From contig CP119325.1 of the NCBI GenBank assembly GCA_029202525.1, positions 2,764,001-2,828,000 on the forward strand: DNA of 64,000 bases, given 5' to 3'. This stretch comes from Candidatus Pseudomonas phytovorans (GTDB lineage Bacteria; Pseudomonadota; Gammaproteobacteria; Pseudomonadales; Pseudomonadaceae). The notes under the pieces are model-generated. The model had not been told where the DNA came from. It was given only the letters and a program-made list of their open reading frames with translations, and did no database searches. Positions 57,508-64,000 of the stretch are shown one piece after another. Numbering within the stretch: position 1 is the stretch's first letter; every line of letters begins with the position of its first letter. Position numbers and translations under genes: made by a program.

Positions 57508-58155
57508 TCAGCCTTCCAGCTCGGCCAGGCGCGCCTCCAGCGCCGCAATGCGGGCTTCGAGGGCTTCGATGCGGTCTTCCGAGATGCTGCCGCCACTGCT
57601 GCGCGCGCCACCTTCTTGCTGGCGTGCAGCGAGGATTACCTCGATTTCAGCCGGGTCGCCCAAGGCGTGGGTGTAACGGTCCTCACGCTGGCCGGCCTGG
57701 CGTGGCAGGTGCAGGGCCAGGTTGCGCGAAATCAGGCGTTCGAGCTGATGCTGGATCTGGTCGGTGTCGTCGAAGTCGTGCAGGCGGTTGCTGCGGCTCA
57801 GCAGTTCGTTGAGGGTTTGCGGGCCCCGCAGGAACATCAGGCCCATCAATATCAGCTGCGCTGGCACCAGCTCCAGTGCCTTGTCTACCCGTTGCTCCCA
57901 GCGGTCGGCACGGCTGCCCATCTGCAGGCGGGTCATGTCCTGCCCCTCAAGGGCGCGCAAGGCCTGGCCAACCTGGCCTTGGGTAAGGTTCATCACCGGC
58001 TCGCGGCTGGTCTTCTGGTTGCAGGCCAGGACCAGGGCATTGAGGGTCAACGGGTAGCTTTCCGGGCTGGTGGCCTGCTTTTCGATCAGCGAACCGAGAA
58101 TGCGGATCTCAACGCTGTTGAAGCGGCCTTCATCTGCGGTTTCGTGTTCTGACAT
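57508..58155 (-). CDS. yceH: YceH, DUF480/UPF0502 family
   Basis: A 215-residue protein: VEIRILGSLIEKQATSPESY (start of the double winged-helix fold), PLTLNALVLACNQKTSREPV, LILMGLMFLRGPQTLNELLS, then a C-terminal coiled coil (IEALEARIAALEARLAELE). Function unknown despite broad conservation. Length is normal. Confidence 0.92.
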   Translation of the reverse strand: MSEHETADEGRFNSVEIRILGSLIEKQATSPESYPLTLNALVLACNQKTSREPVMNLTQGQVGQALRALEGQDMTRLQMGSRADRWEQRVDKALELVPAQLILMGLMFLRGPQTLNELLSRSNRLHDFDDTDQIQHQLERLISRNLALHLPRQAGQREDRYTHALGDPAEIEVILAARQQEGGARSSGGSISEDRIEALEARIAALEARLAELEG

Positions 58156-58220
58156 GGCCCTGTCTCATTACTGGGGAAAGGCCACTAGCCTAGGTAATGC
58201 GCCTGGCTTAAGCAATCACT

Positions 58221-58312
58221 GGCATCATCGCCGGCAAGCCAGCTTCCACAGGTACTGCGCAAGCCGACAGGTCGGTGTGATCCTTGTGGGAGCTGGCTTG
58301 CCGGCGATGGGC
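58221..58312. repeat. REP pair 3
   Basis: Inverted units ATCGCCGGCAAGCCAGCTTC and GGAGCTGGCTTGCCGGCGAT between yceH and sstT. Confidence 0.8.
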
Positions 58313-58333
58313 CGCAAAGCGGCCCCTTGGCCC

Positions 58334-59545
58334 TCAAGCGTTACGCCGCTCTTCAGCCTGGCATGCTGCCGCAGTGAACAGTACATCGGTCGACGAATTC
58401 AGCGCTGTCTCGGCCGAATCCTGCAGCACACCGATGATGAAGCCCACCGCCACCACCTGCATGGCAATTTCACTGGGGATGCCAAACAGGCTGCACGCCA
58501 GCGGAATCAGCAGCAGCGAACCCCCGGCCACACCCGAGGCGCCGCAGGCGCACACTGCCGCCACCACGCTGAGCAGCACGGCCGTCGGCAGGTCCACCGG
58601 GATACCCAGGGTATGCACTGCGGCCAGCGTGAGCACGGTAATGGTGATGGCCGCCCCGGCCATGTTGATGGTTGCGCCCAGCGGGATCGACACCGAGTAG
58701 GTGTCTTCATGCAGGCCAAGGCGCTCCGACAGCGCCAGGTTGACCGGGATATTGGCCGCCGAACTACGGGTGAAGAACGCTGTGATGCCGCTTTCGCGAA
58801 GGCACAGCAGGGTCAGCGGGTAGGGGTTGCGGCGGGTTTTCCAGAACACGATCAGCGGGTTCATCACCAGCGCCACGAACAGCATGCAGCCGATCAGCAC
58901 TGCCAGCAGGTGCAGGTAGCCGAGCAGGGCCTGCAAGCCCGACTGGGCCAGGGTGGAGCTGACCAGGCCAAAGATGCCCAGTGGGGCGAAACGGATGACC
59001 ACACGCACGATCAATGTCACGCCATTGGACAGATCGTCGACCACAGTGCGGGTAGTCTCGCCCGCATGGCGCAGGGCTACGCCCAGGCCGATGGCCCAGG
59101 TCAGTACGCCGATGAAGTTGGCATTGAGCAGGGCATTGACCGGGTTGTCGACCGCACTCAGCAGCAGGTTCTGCATCACCTCGGTGATGCCGCCTGGCGC
59201 GCTCAACGTTGCCTCGTCAGTGCTCAGCACCAGTGTGGACGGGAACAGCATGCTGGCGCCCACGGCCACAACCGCTGCGGCGAAGGTGCCCAGCAGGTAC
59301 AGCCACAGGATCGGGCGAATATGGGTTTCCTGGCCGTGCCGGTGGTTGGCGATAGAGGCCATGACCAGCACGAACACCAGCACGGGCGCGACTGCCTTGA
59401 GGGCACTGACGAACACCTTGCCGAGGAAGGCCAGGTCACGGGCGATGGCGGGGGCGAGCAGGGCGAGGGCAATGCCGGCGAGCAGGCCAATGACGATCTG
59501 CGTCACCAGGCTGGTGCGGTTGAGGAGGCGGAAGACAGGGGTCAT
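58334..59545 (-). CDS. sstT: Serine/threonine:sodium symporter SstT
   Basis: A 403-residue dicarboxylate/amino acid:cation symporter (EAAT fold). NRTSLVTQIVIGLLAGIALA starts helix 1; RSSAANIPVNL is the SSxxT-like hairpin, NMAGAAITI the substrate/Na-binding helix, CACGASGVAGGSLLLIPLAC the second hairpin and DSAETALNSSTDVLFTA the C-terminal signature. It imports serine and threonine with Na. ATG 59545 gives the family length. Confidence 0.93.
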   Translation of the reverse strand: MTPVFRLLNRTSLVTQIVIGLLAGIALALLAPAIARDLAFLGKVFVSALKAVAPVLVFVLVMASIANHRHGQETHIRPILWLYLLGTFAAAVVAVGASMLFPSTLVLSTDEATLSAPGGITEVMQNLLLSAVDNPVNALLNANFIGVLTWAIGLGVALRHAGETTRTVVDDLSNGVTLIVRVVIRFAPLGIFGLVSSTLAQSGLQALLGYLHLLAVLIGCMLFVALVMNPLIVFWKTRRNPYPLTLLCLRESGITAFFTRSSAANIPVNLALSERLGLHEDTYSVSIPLGATINMAGAAITITVLTLAAVHTLGIPVDLPTAVLLSVVAAVCACGASGVAGGSLLLIPLACSLFGIPSEIAMQVVAVGFIIGVLQDSAETALNSSTDVLFTAAACQAEERRNA

Positions 59546-59609
59546 GTGCTGCGGTATCTCGGAATCTGGAAAGGGCGAGACTTTACCATAAGGCACTTGT
59601 AAGGCTGTT

Positions 59610-59706
59610 CCGGCCTCTTCGCGGGTAAACCCGCTCCCACGGTACTGCATGGGTTTCAAAACCTGCGGAGTAGCTGTGGGAGCGGGTTCACCCGCGAAGA
59701 AGCCAC
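59610..59706. repeat. REP pair 4
   Basis: Inverted units TCGCGGGTAAACCCGCTCCC and GGGAGCGGGTTCACCCGCGA between sstT and the NhaR-like regulator. Confidence 0.8.
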
Positions 59707-59711
59707 CACAA

Positions 59712-60605
59712 TCACCAATGAAACAACTCCCGCCGCGCGCCTTCGGTAATCGCCACGATCCCCGGGTGCTTGACCTTGCGCTCTACCGAAATGGCATAGA
59801 ACGATTCGTGCACGGCCTCGGTCTGGCCGATCAGCGTCACGCCATACTGGCGGCACACTTCTTCGGCGATCACGCTGGGGGCGACGAAAATGCCGCTGCC
59901 CGACTGGCCGAACGCCTGCATCAGGGCGCTGTCATCGAACTCGCCGACGATGCGTGGCTGCACCTGTTGCTCACCCAGCCACCGCAGCAGGCGGCTGCGC
60001 ACCACCGTTTCCTGGCCAGGCACCAGCAGTGGAGCATCCTGCAGGCAGGCGGGGAAGGGGCCGTCCAGGCGTTGTGCCAGCGCCGGCGTGGCGAAGAAGC
60101 TCAGGCCGCATTCACCCAGCTTCTGGCTATAGCCCTTGATGTCCAGGTTGCCGGGCATCGGGCTGTCGGAAATCACCAGGTCCAGGCGCTGGATGGCCAG
60201 GTCGGCCAGCAACCGCTCAAGCTTGTCTTCGCGGCAATTTATGCGCAGCACTTCGTCCAGCTCCATGGTCGGTGCCAGCAGGCGGTAGACGATGGATTTG
60301 GGCACCACGTCGGCCACCCCCACGCGGAACAGGATCTGCTCCTGCGGGCCGGCGCGGAGCATGGCTTCCAGTTCGCCGCCGATCTGGAACATCTGCTCTG
60401 CATACACCAGCGCCTGGCGGCCGGTCTCGGTCAGCTCCAACTGCCGGCCGGCGCGCTGGAACAGTTCCAGGGCGTAGGTTTGCTCGAACAGGCTAATCTG
60501 CCCGCTGATGGTCTGCGGTGTGAGGTTCAGTTGTTCGCTGGCGCGGGTGATGCTGCCAGTCTTGGCCACGGCCCAGAAGTAATGAAGCTGGCGATAGTTG
60601 AGCAC
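59712..60605 (-). CDS. nhaR: LysR-type regulator, NhaR-like
   Basis: A 297-residue protein beginning (GTG) LNYRQLHYFWAVAKTGSITR, a LysR winged helix whose HYFW and LNLTPQTISGQISLFEQTYA match NhaR. The effector domain holds LFRVGVADVVPKSIVYRLL and VISDSPMPGNLDIKGYSQKL. NhaR answers sodium/alkaline stress and controls nhaA or exopolysaccharide genes; no nhaA is in the window. Confidence 0.82.
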   Translation of the reverse strand: MLNYRQLHYFWAVAKTGSITRASEQLNLTPQTISGQISLFEQTYALELFQRAGRQLELTETGRQALVYAEQMFQIGGELEAMLRAGPQEQILFRVGVADVVPKSIVYRLLAPTMELDEVLRINCREDKLERLLADLAIQRLDLVISDSPMPGNLDIKGYSQKLGECGLSFFATPALAQRLDGPFPACLQDAPLLVPGQETVVRSRLLRWLGEQQVQPRIVGEFDDSALMQAFGQSGSGIFVAPSVIAEEVCRQYGVTLIGQTEAVHESFYAISVERKVKHPGIVAITEGARRELFHW

Positions 60606-60736
60606 CGTCGGTCGTCCCGATTCGTAAAAACCGAAGTATACGCCATGAAAATACGAATTTTCCTGAACTATCGGCGTCTCTAGAATGCACCGCATCAGGC
60701 GCCATGCGCCGACGGGATATTTCAAGCGAGGACACC

Positions 60737-60976
60737 ATGCTGCAACTCAAATCCATCGGTACCCCATTGGTGCTGGCGTTGGCCCTGTTTACCCTGGCAG
60801 GCTGCGACCAGGCCGAGAAGTCCGCCCAGCAGATGCTCGATCAGGCCGCGCAGTCGGCCAAGCAGGCCATCGACGACACCAACAAGGCCGCCCAGCAGGC
60901 ATTGAACGAAGCCATCGGCAGTGAAGGGCAAAAGCCTGAGGATGCCGACAAGAAAAAAGACACTCAGGAAATCTGA
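60737..60976 (+). CDS. Small lipoprotein with helical repeats
   Basis: A 79-residue lipoprotein: signal LVLALALFTLAGC (lipidated Cys23), then a charged amphipathic helix (AEKSAQQMLDQAAQSAKQAI, NKAAQQALNEAIG) with Ala/Gln/Lys repeats. It resembles small Lpp-like helical envelope lipoproteins. It is divergent from nhaR and 29 bp before the TerC gene. Confidence 0.7.
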   Translation: MLQLKSIGTPLVLALALFTLAGCDQAEKSAQQMLDQAAQSAKQAIDDTNKAAQQALNEAIGSEGQKPEDADKKKDTQEI

Positions 60977-61005
60977 CCCTAAACCGCCGCTGCAGGATTT
61001 GAACA

Positions 61006-61758
61006 ATGGAATACTTGCTGGAACTCGCCGCTAGCCCTACCGCCTGGGTTGCCTTGGCTACATTGGTGGCCATGGAAGTTGTGCTGGGCATCGACAACCT
61101 GATCTTCATCTCCATCCTGACCAACAAACTGCCTGTGGAGTACCGCTCCAAGGCACGCCGTATCGGTATCAGCATGGCGTTGGTGATGCGCCTGGCCTTG
61201 CTCAGCACGGTGGCCTGGATCGTACAGCTGACCGACCCGGTGTTCGAAGTGTTCGGAAACGCCTTCTCCTGGAAGGATGTGATCCTGATCGCCGGTGGCC
61301 TGTTCCTGCTGTGGAAGGCGACCAAGGAAATCCACGAAAGCGTCGACCCGCACGGTGCCAAGGAAGAAGCCAAAGTCGGTTCTACCGTTACCCTGGGCTT
61401 TGCGGCGGCAATCTTCCAGATCCTGCTGCTGGACATCGTCTTCTCGGTCGACAGCATCATCACCGCAGTGGGCATGACCGAGCACTTGCCGATCATGATC
61501 ATCGCCGTGATCGCCGCAGTAATCGTCATGATGGTGGCCGCCGACCCGCTGGCCAACTTCATCAATGACAACCCGACGGTGGTCATGCTGGCTTTGGGCT
61601 TCCTGATCATGATCGGCATGACGCTGATCGCCGAAGGCTTTGGCGCTCATGTGCCGAAAGGGTATGTGTATGCGGCCATGGCGTTCTCGACGGTGATCGA
61701 GATCCTCAACATCCTGACCCGTCGGGCACGGGTGAAGCGTGAGGCGGCTGAAGGCTGA
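61006..61758 (+). CDS. TerC family integral membrane protein
   Basis: A 250-residue protein with about seven membrane helices and the TerC signatures MEVVLGIDNLIFISILTNKL and LLLDIVFSVDSIITAVGMTE, whose acidic residues probably bind metal ions. TerC relatives export manganese or load exoenzymes at the membrane; the specific role is unknown here. It is followed by a hairpin at 61775-61795. Confidence 0.9.
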   Translation: MEYLLELAASPTAWVALATLVAMEVVLGIDNLIFISILTNKLPVEYRSKARRIGISMALVMRLALLSTVAWIVQLTDPVFEVFGNAFSWKDVILIAGGLFLLWKATKEIHESVDPHGAKEEAKVGSTVTLGFAAAIFQILLLDIVFSVDSIITAVGMTEHLPIMIIAVIAAVIVMMVAADPLANFINDNPTVVMLALGFLIMIGMTLIAEGFGAHVPKGYVYAAMAFSTVIEILNILTRRARVKREAAEG

Positions 61759-61774
61759 TGTAAGCTGTAAACAG

Positions 61775-61795
61775 ACGGGGCGCATTGCGCCCCGT
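61775..61795. terminator. Bidirectional hairpin between terC and the small membrane gene
   Basis: ACGGGGCGC ATT GCGCCCCGT, a perfect 9-bp stem between convergent genes; no long T run. Confidence 0.6.
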
Positions 61796-61812
61796 TCGCG
61801 GGTTCTGAAGCC

Positions 61813-61989
61813 TTAGTGCGCCCCGGCTGGCCGCCGTGCCCTGCGCACAGGGTGCGGCTTGGCAGCGGCCTGCGGTGGCAGGTGGTGGTGGGCATGACGC
61901 CGCACAATTCGCATTACACCCCACAGCATGGCGGCCGCAACGCTTAGCCACATGCCTACTAGCAAGAGAATTGCCATGGTCAGGCTCAT
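61813..61989 (-). CDS. Small membrane protein with His/Pro-rich tail
   Basis: A 58-residue protein: MSLTMAILLLVGMWLSVAAA then MLWGVMRIVRR (one helix), followed by HAHHHLPPQAAAKPHPVRRA. GGAGG lies six bases before ATG 61989, better than the ATG 12 bp upstream. The histidine cluster might bind metal. Unknown family. Confidence 0.55.
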   Translation of the reverse strand: MSLTMAILLLVGMWLSVAAAMLWGVMRIVRRHAHHHLPPQAAAKPHPVRRARRPAGAH

Positions 61990-62212
61990 CTGTGCCTCCA
62001 TCTCTACGGCCTACGCTTGATTGGTCAGCGCTTGCCTTCCAGACACTGCTTTAGTCTAGCCTTTTGCCTGTGACGTTCCATCGAACAAAGGTCTATCTCT
62101 GAGTCCGATTCGCTCCAAGCCGCCGTCGGACTATACCCGCGCCGCTGTGAGACCTATGATCGGTGGCCAGAGCCGGGCGCTGCCTGCCTGGCGTTGAAGC
62201 AAGCGAGTGTCC

Positions 62213-62890
62213 ATGCAGCAACATTCCTTCAAAACCGCCCCCCGTCGGCTGCTGGCTGCCTGCCTGGTTGCAGCAAGCCTTGCCGGTTGTGCCGGCACGC
62301 CGCCTGCCAACCTCAAGGGCCTGCCGCAGCGGGTCGAAATCAGTAGCGTGCCGTTCTACCGTGGCAACGCCAACCACAGCGGGGCCATGGCGCTGGCAGC
62401 GGTGCTTTCGCAACAGGGCGCGCCCATCACTCCGGGGCTGCTGGACAAACCGTTGAACCTGCCCGAGGGCGCCGAAGCGCTGGACACCGGCATTCCTCGC
62501 GTTGCGCGGGACTATGGCATGGTGGTGTACCCGCTGGACAAACAACTGGACGCGCTGCTGGCCCAGGTGGCGGCGGGCAACCCGGTGCTGCTGCGTTACG
62601 AGGACGGTTCGGCCTGGTGGGGTGAGCCGCGTTATGCGGTGCTGATCGGCTACGACCGCTACAAGCAGCGTGTGCTGCTGCGCGCGGGCATGCATCGACG
62701 GCAGGTCATGGCATTTGATGACTTTGCGTCGGCGTGGGCGAAGCAGGGGAGTTGGGCGGTACTGGTGCAGCCACCGCGGCAACTGCCGGCCCAGGTGGAT
62801 CGCCAGCGCTGGTTGAAGGCAGCGGATGAGTTGGCGCGGGCGGGGCAGGAGATAGCAGCGAAGCAGGCTGTAAATAGCCTGAATAAATAA
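62213..62890 (+). CDS. Lipoprotein with C39-peptidase-like domain lacking the catalytic cysteine
   Basis: A 225-residue lipoprotein (SLAGC, lipidated Cys26). Residues about 45-185 resemble bacteriocin-type C39 peptidase domains: SVPFYRGNANHSGAMALAAV, YPLDKQLDALLAQVAAGNPV, YAVLIGYDRYKQRVLLRAGM and FAKQGSW-like AWAKQGSWAVLV. The QCG of the family is replaced by NHSG, so the nucleophile is absent and the domain is probably a non-catalytic binding module. Confidence 0.72.
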   Translation: MQQHSFKTAPRRLLAACLVAASLAGCAGTPPANLKGLPQRVEISSVPFYRGNANHSGAMALAAVLSQQGAPITPGLLDKPLNLPEGAEALDTGIPRVARDYGMVVYPLDKQLDALLAQVAAGNPVLLRYEDGSAWWGEPRYAVLIGYDRYKQRVLLRAGMHRRQVMAFDDFASAWAKQGSWAVLVQPPRQLPAQVDRQRWLKAADELARAGQEIAAKQAVNSLNK

Positions 62891-62900
62891 TATTGCCTGT

Positions 62901-62994
62901 ACTGGCCCTTTCGCGGGCACGCCCGCTCCCACAGAAAACCGTGCAACCTGCACAAATTCTGTGGGAGCGGGCGTGCCCGCGAAGAGGTCAGGCC
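62901..62994. repeat. REP pair 5
   Basis: Inverted units TCGCGGGCACGCCCGCTCCC and GGGAGCGGGCGTGCCCGCGA between the lipoprotein and the PuuB-like gene. Confidence 0.8.
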
Positions 62995-63002
62995 TGTTTA
63001 CA

Positions 63003-64000
63003 TCAGAAGCCCAGGCGATCGCGCAGGCTGTAGTACCAGGCGCCGAGGGCGCTGAACGGTACGCGCAGCATCTGGCCACCCGGGAACGGGTAGTGCGGCA
63101 GGCCGGCGAAGGCGTCGAAACGCTCAGCCTGGCCGCGCAGGGCCTCGGCCAGCACTTTGCCCGCCAGGTGGGTGTAGGTCACGCCGTGGCCCGAGCACCC
63201 CTGGGAATAGTAGATGTTGTCGCCGATACGGCCAACCTGCGGCAGACGCGACAGGGTCAGCAGGAAGTTGCCGGTCCAGGCGTAGTCGATCTTCACATTC
63301 TTCAGTTGCGGGAAGGCTTTGATCATCTTCGGACGGATGATCGCCTCGATGTTGGCCGGGTCACGCGCGCCGTACACCACGCCGCCGCCGAAGATCAGGC
63401 GCTTGTCGCTGGTCAGGCGGTAGTAGTCGAGCAGGTAGTTGCAGTCCTCGACGCAGTAATCCTGCGGCAGCAGGGTGCGTGCCAGTTCTTCGCCCAAAGG
63501 CTCGGTGGTGATCACCTGGGTGCCGCAAGGCATGGACTTGGAGGCCAGTTCCGGCACCAGGTTGCCCAGGTAGGCGTTGCCGGCAACGATGATGAACTTG
63601 GCGCGGATCTTCCCTCGTGGGGTATGCACGACCGGGTTGGCACCGCGCTCGATGCGTACCGCCGGGGTTTGTTCATAAATGATGCCACCCAGCGACTCGA
63701 CCGCAGCCGCTTCGCCCAGGGCCAGGTTCAGCGGGTGAATGTGGCCGCCACTCATGTCGAGCATGCCGCCAATGTAGCTGTCGCACGCGACCACTTCGCG
63801 TATGCGCTTCTGGTCCATCAGCTCCAGCTGATTATGGCCATAGCGTTCCCACAGGCGCTTTTGCGACTCCAGGTGGCCCATCTGCTTGCTGGTGATGGCA
63901 GCGAATACGCCACCGTCTTTCAGGTCGCACTGGATGTTGTATTTGGCCACGCGCTCACGAATGATGCGGCCGCCTTCGAAGGCCATGTGGCCCAGCAGTT
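63003..64000 (-). CDS. puuB: FAD-dependent oxidoreductase, gamma-glutamylputrescine oxidase-like (5' end beyond the window)
   Basis: At least 331 residues of a DadA/GlcD-type flavoprotein are visible: DMSGGHIHPLNLALGEAAAV, IIVAGNAYLGNLVPELASKS, MPCGTQVITTEPLG, RLIFGGGVVYGARDPANIEA, YAWTGNFLLTLSRLPQVGRI and YSQGCSGHGVTYTHLAGKVL, typical of PuuB-family oxidases that use FAD to oxidise gamma-glutamylputrescine. The N-terminal GxGxxG loop lies outside the window. The gene is single here, with a REP pair downstream. Confidence 0.85.
   Translation of the reverse strand, partial: LLGHMAFEGGRIIRERVAKYNIQCDLKDGGVFAAITSKQMGHLESQKRLWERYGHNQLELMDQKRIREVVACDSYIGGMLDMSGGHIHPLNLALGEAAAVESLGGIIYEQTPAVRIERGANPVVHTPRGKIRAKFIIVAGNAYLGNLVPELASKSMPCGTQVITTEPLGEELARTLLPQDYCVEDCNYLLDYYRLTSDKRLIFGGGVVYGARDPANIEAIIRPKMIKAFPQLKNVKIDYAWTGNFLLTLSRLPQVGRIGDNIYYSQGCSGHGVTYTHLAGKVLAEALRGQAERFDAFAGLPHYPFPGGQMLRVPFSALGAWYYSLRDRLGF

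Noticed and set aside
58070..59602. 510-codon plus-strand frame
   Set aside because: Antisense to sstT with a His/Gln/Arg-rich low-complexity shadow sequence.

Overview
The window is a chromosomal segment of a Pseudomonas of the putida group. The evidence is the gene content and order (adhP, rsmA/csrA, modABC, galU, gor, ahpC-ahpF, yceH, sstT), the GC-rich third-position bias of the core genes, and five paired copies of the short REP palindrome typical of P. putida (motifs such as GCGGGCTTGCCCGCTCCCAC) between 54.6 and 63 kb.

Layout. 1-1.7 kb is core: the 5' part of a histidine phosphatase gene, sohB, then tRNA-Cys(GCA). From 1.7 to 33.4 kb lies foreign DNA inserted at that tRNA. A 97-bp piece of the tRNA 3' half plus its terminator is repeated exactly at 28152-28248, and again with three differences inside the tRNA part at 33341-33433. 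The block is therefore two tandem elements sharing one integration site. Element 1 (1.7-28.2 kb) has a tyrosine integrase and excisionase-like gene, minus-strand early genes, a plus-strand block of small accessory genes, terminase small and large subunits, then directly baseplate J, YmfQ-like tail protein, tail fibre, fibre chaperone, an SGNH-hydrolase tailspike, endolysin and overlapping Rz/Rz1-like spanins. Portal, capsid, tail tube/sheath and tape-measure genes are absent, and I recognise no repressor, replication gene or holin, so it looks cryptic. Its right end carries cargo: an ECF sigma factor, its membrane anti-sigma factor, an exported FAS1 protein, an RsbQ-like hydrolase and an overlapping PAS histidine kinase. 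Element 2 (28.2-33.4 kb) is a decayed relative: an integrase tail fused to a phage micropeptide, genes with nonsense codons, a cytosine-methyltransferase tail, a frameshifted IS5-type insertion sequence, and two apparently intact cargo genes (a membrane protein and a DUF7662-like/HNH endonuclease).

33.4-36.4 kb is an SOS module: a LexA box between divergent yedK (SRAP) and umuDC (rulAB-like). From 36.6 kb the sequence is ordinary core: PRC-barrel protein, GNAT acetyltransferase, zinc alcohol dehydrogenase, DoxX, tRNA-Leu(TAA), a histidine kinase/KaiC-like ATPase/response regulator operon, csrA, topoisomerase IB, molybdate transporter modABC with a ModE-type palindrome, nitronate monooxygenase, a tsdBA-like diheme cytochrome pair for thiosulfate oxidation, galU, glutathione reductase, ahpC-ahpF, yceH, sstT, nhaR-like regulator, TerC-family protein, a degenerate C39-peptidase lipoprotein, and the start-truncated end of a PuuB-like oxidoreductase.

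Functional themes are peroxide/thiol defence (gor, ahpCF), sulfur and molybdenum handling, DNA-damage tolerance (yedK-umuDC), and signalling cargo brought by phage. The parts most worth testing are the sigma/anti-sigma/FAS1/RsbQ/kinase cargo, the membrane protein plus HNH pair in the remnant, and the KaiC operon.
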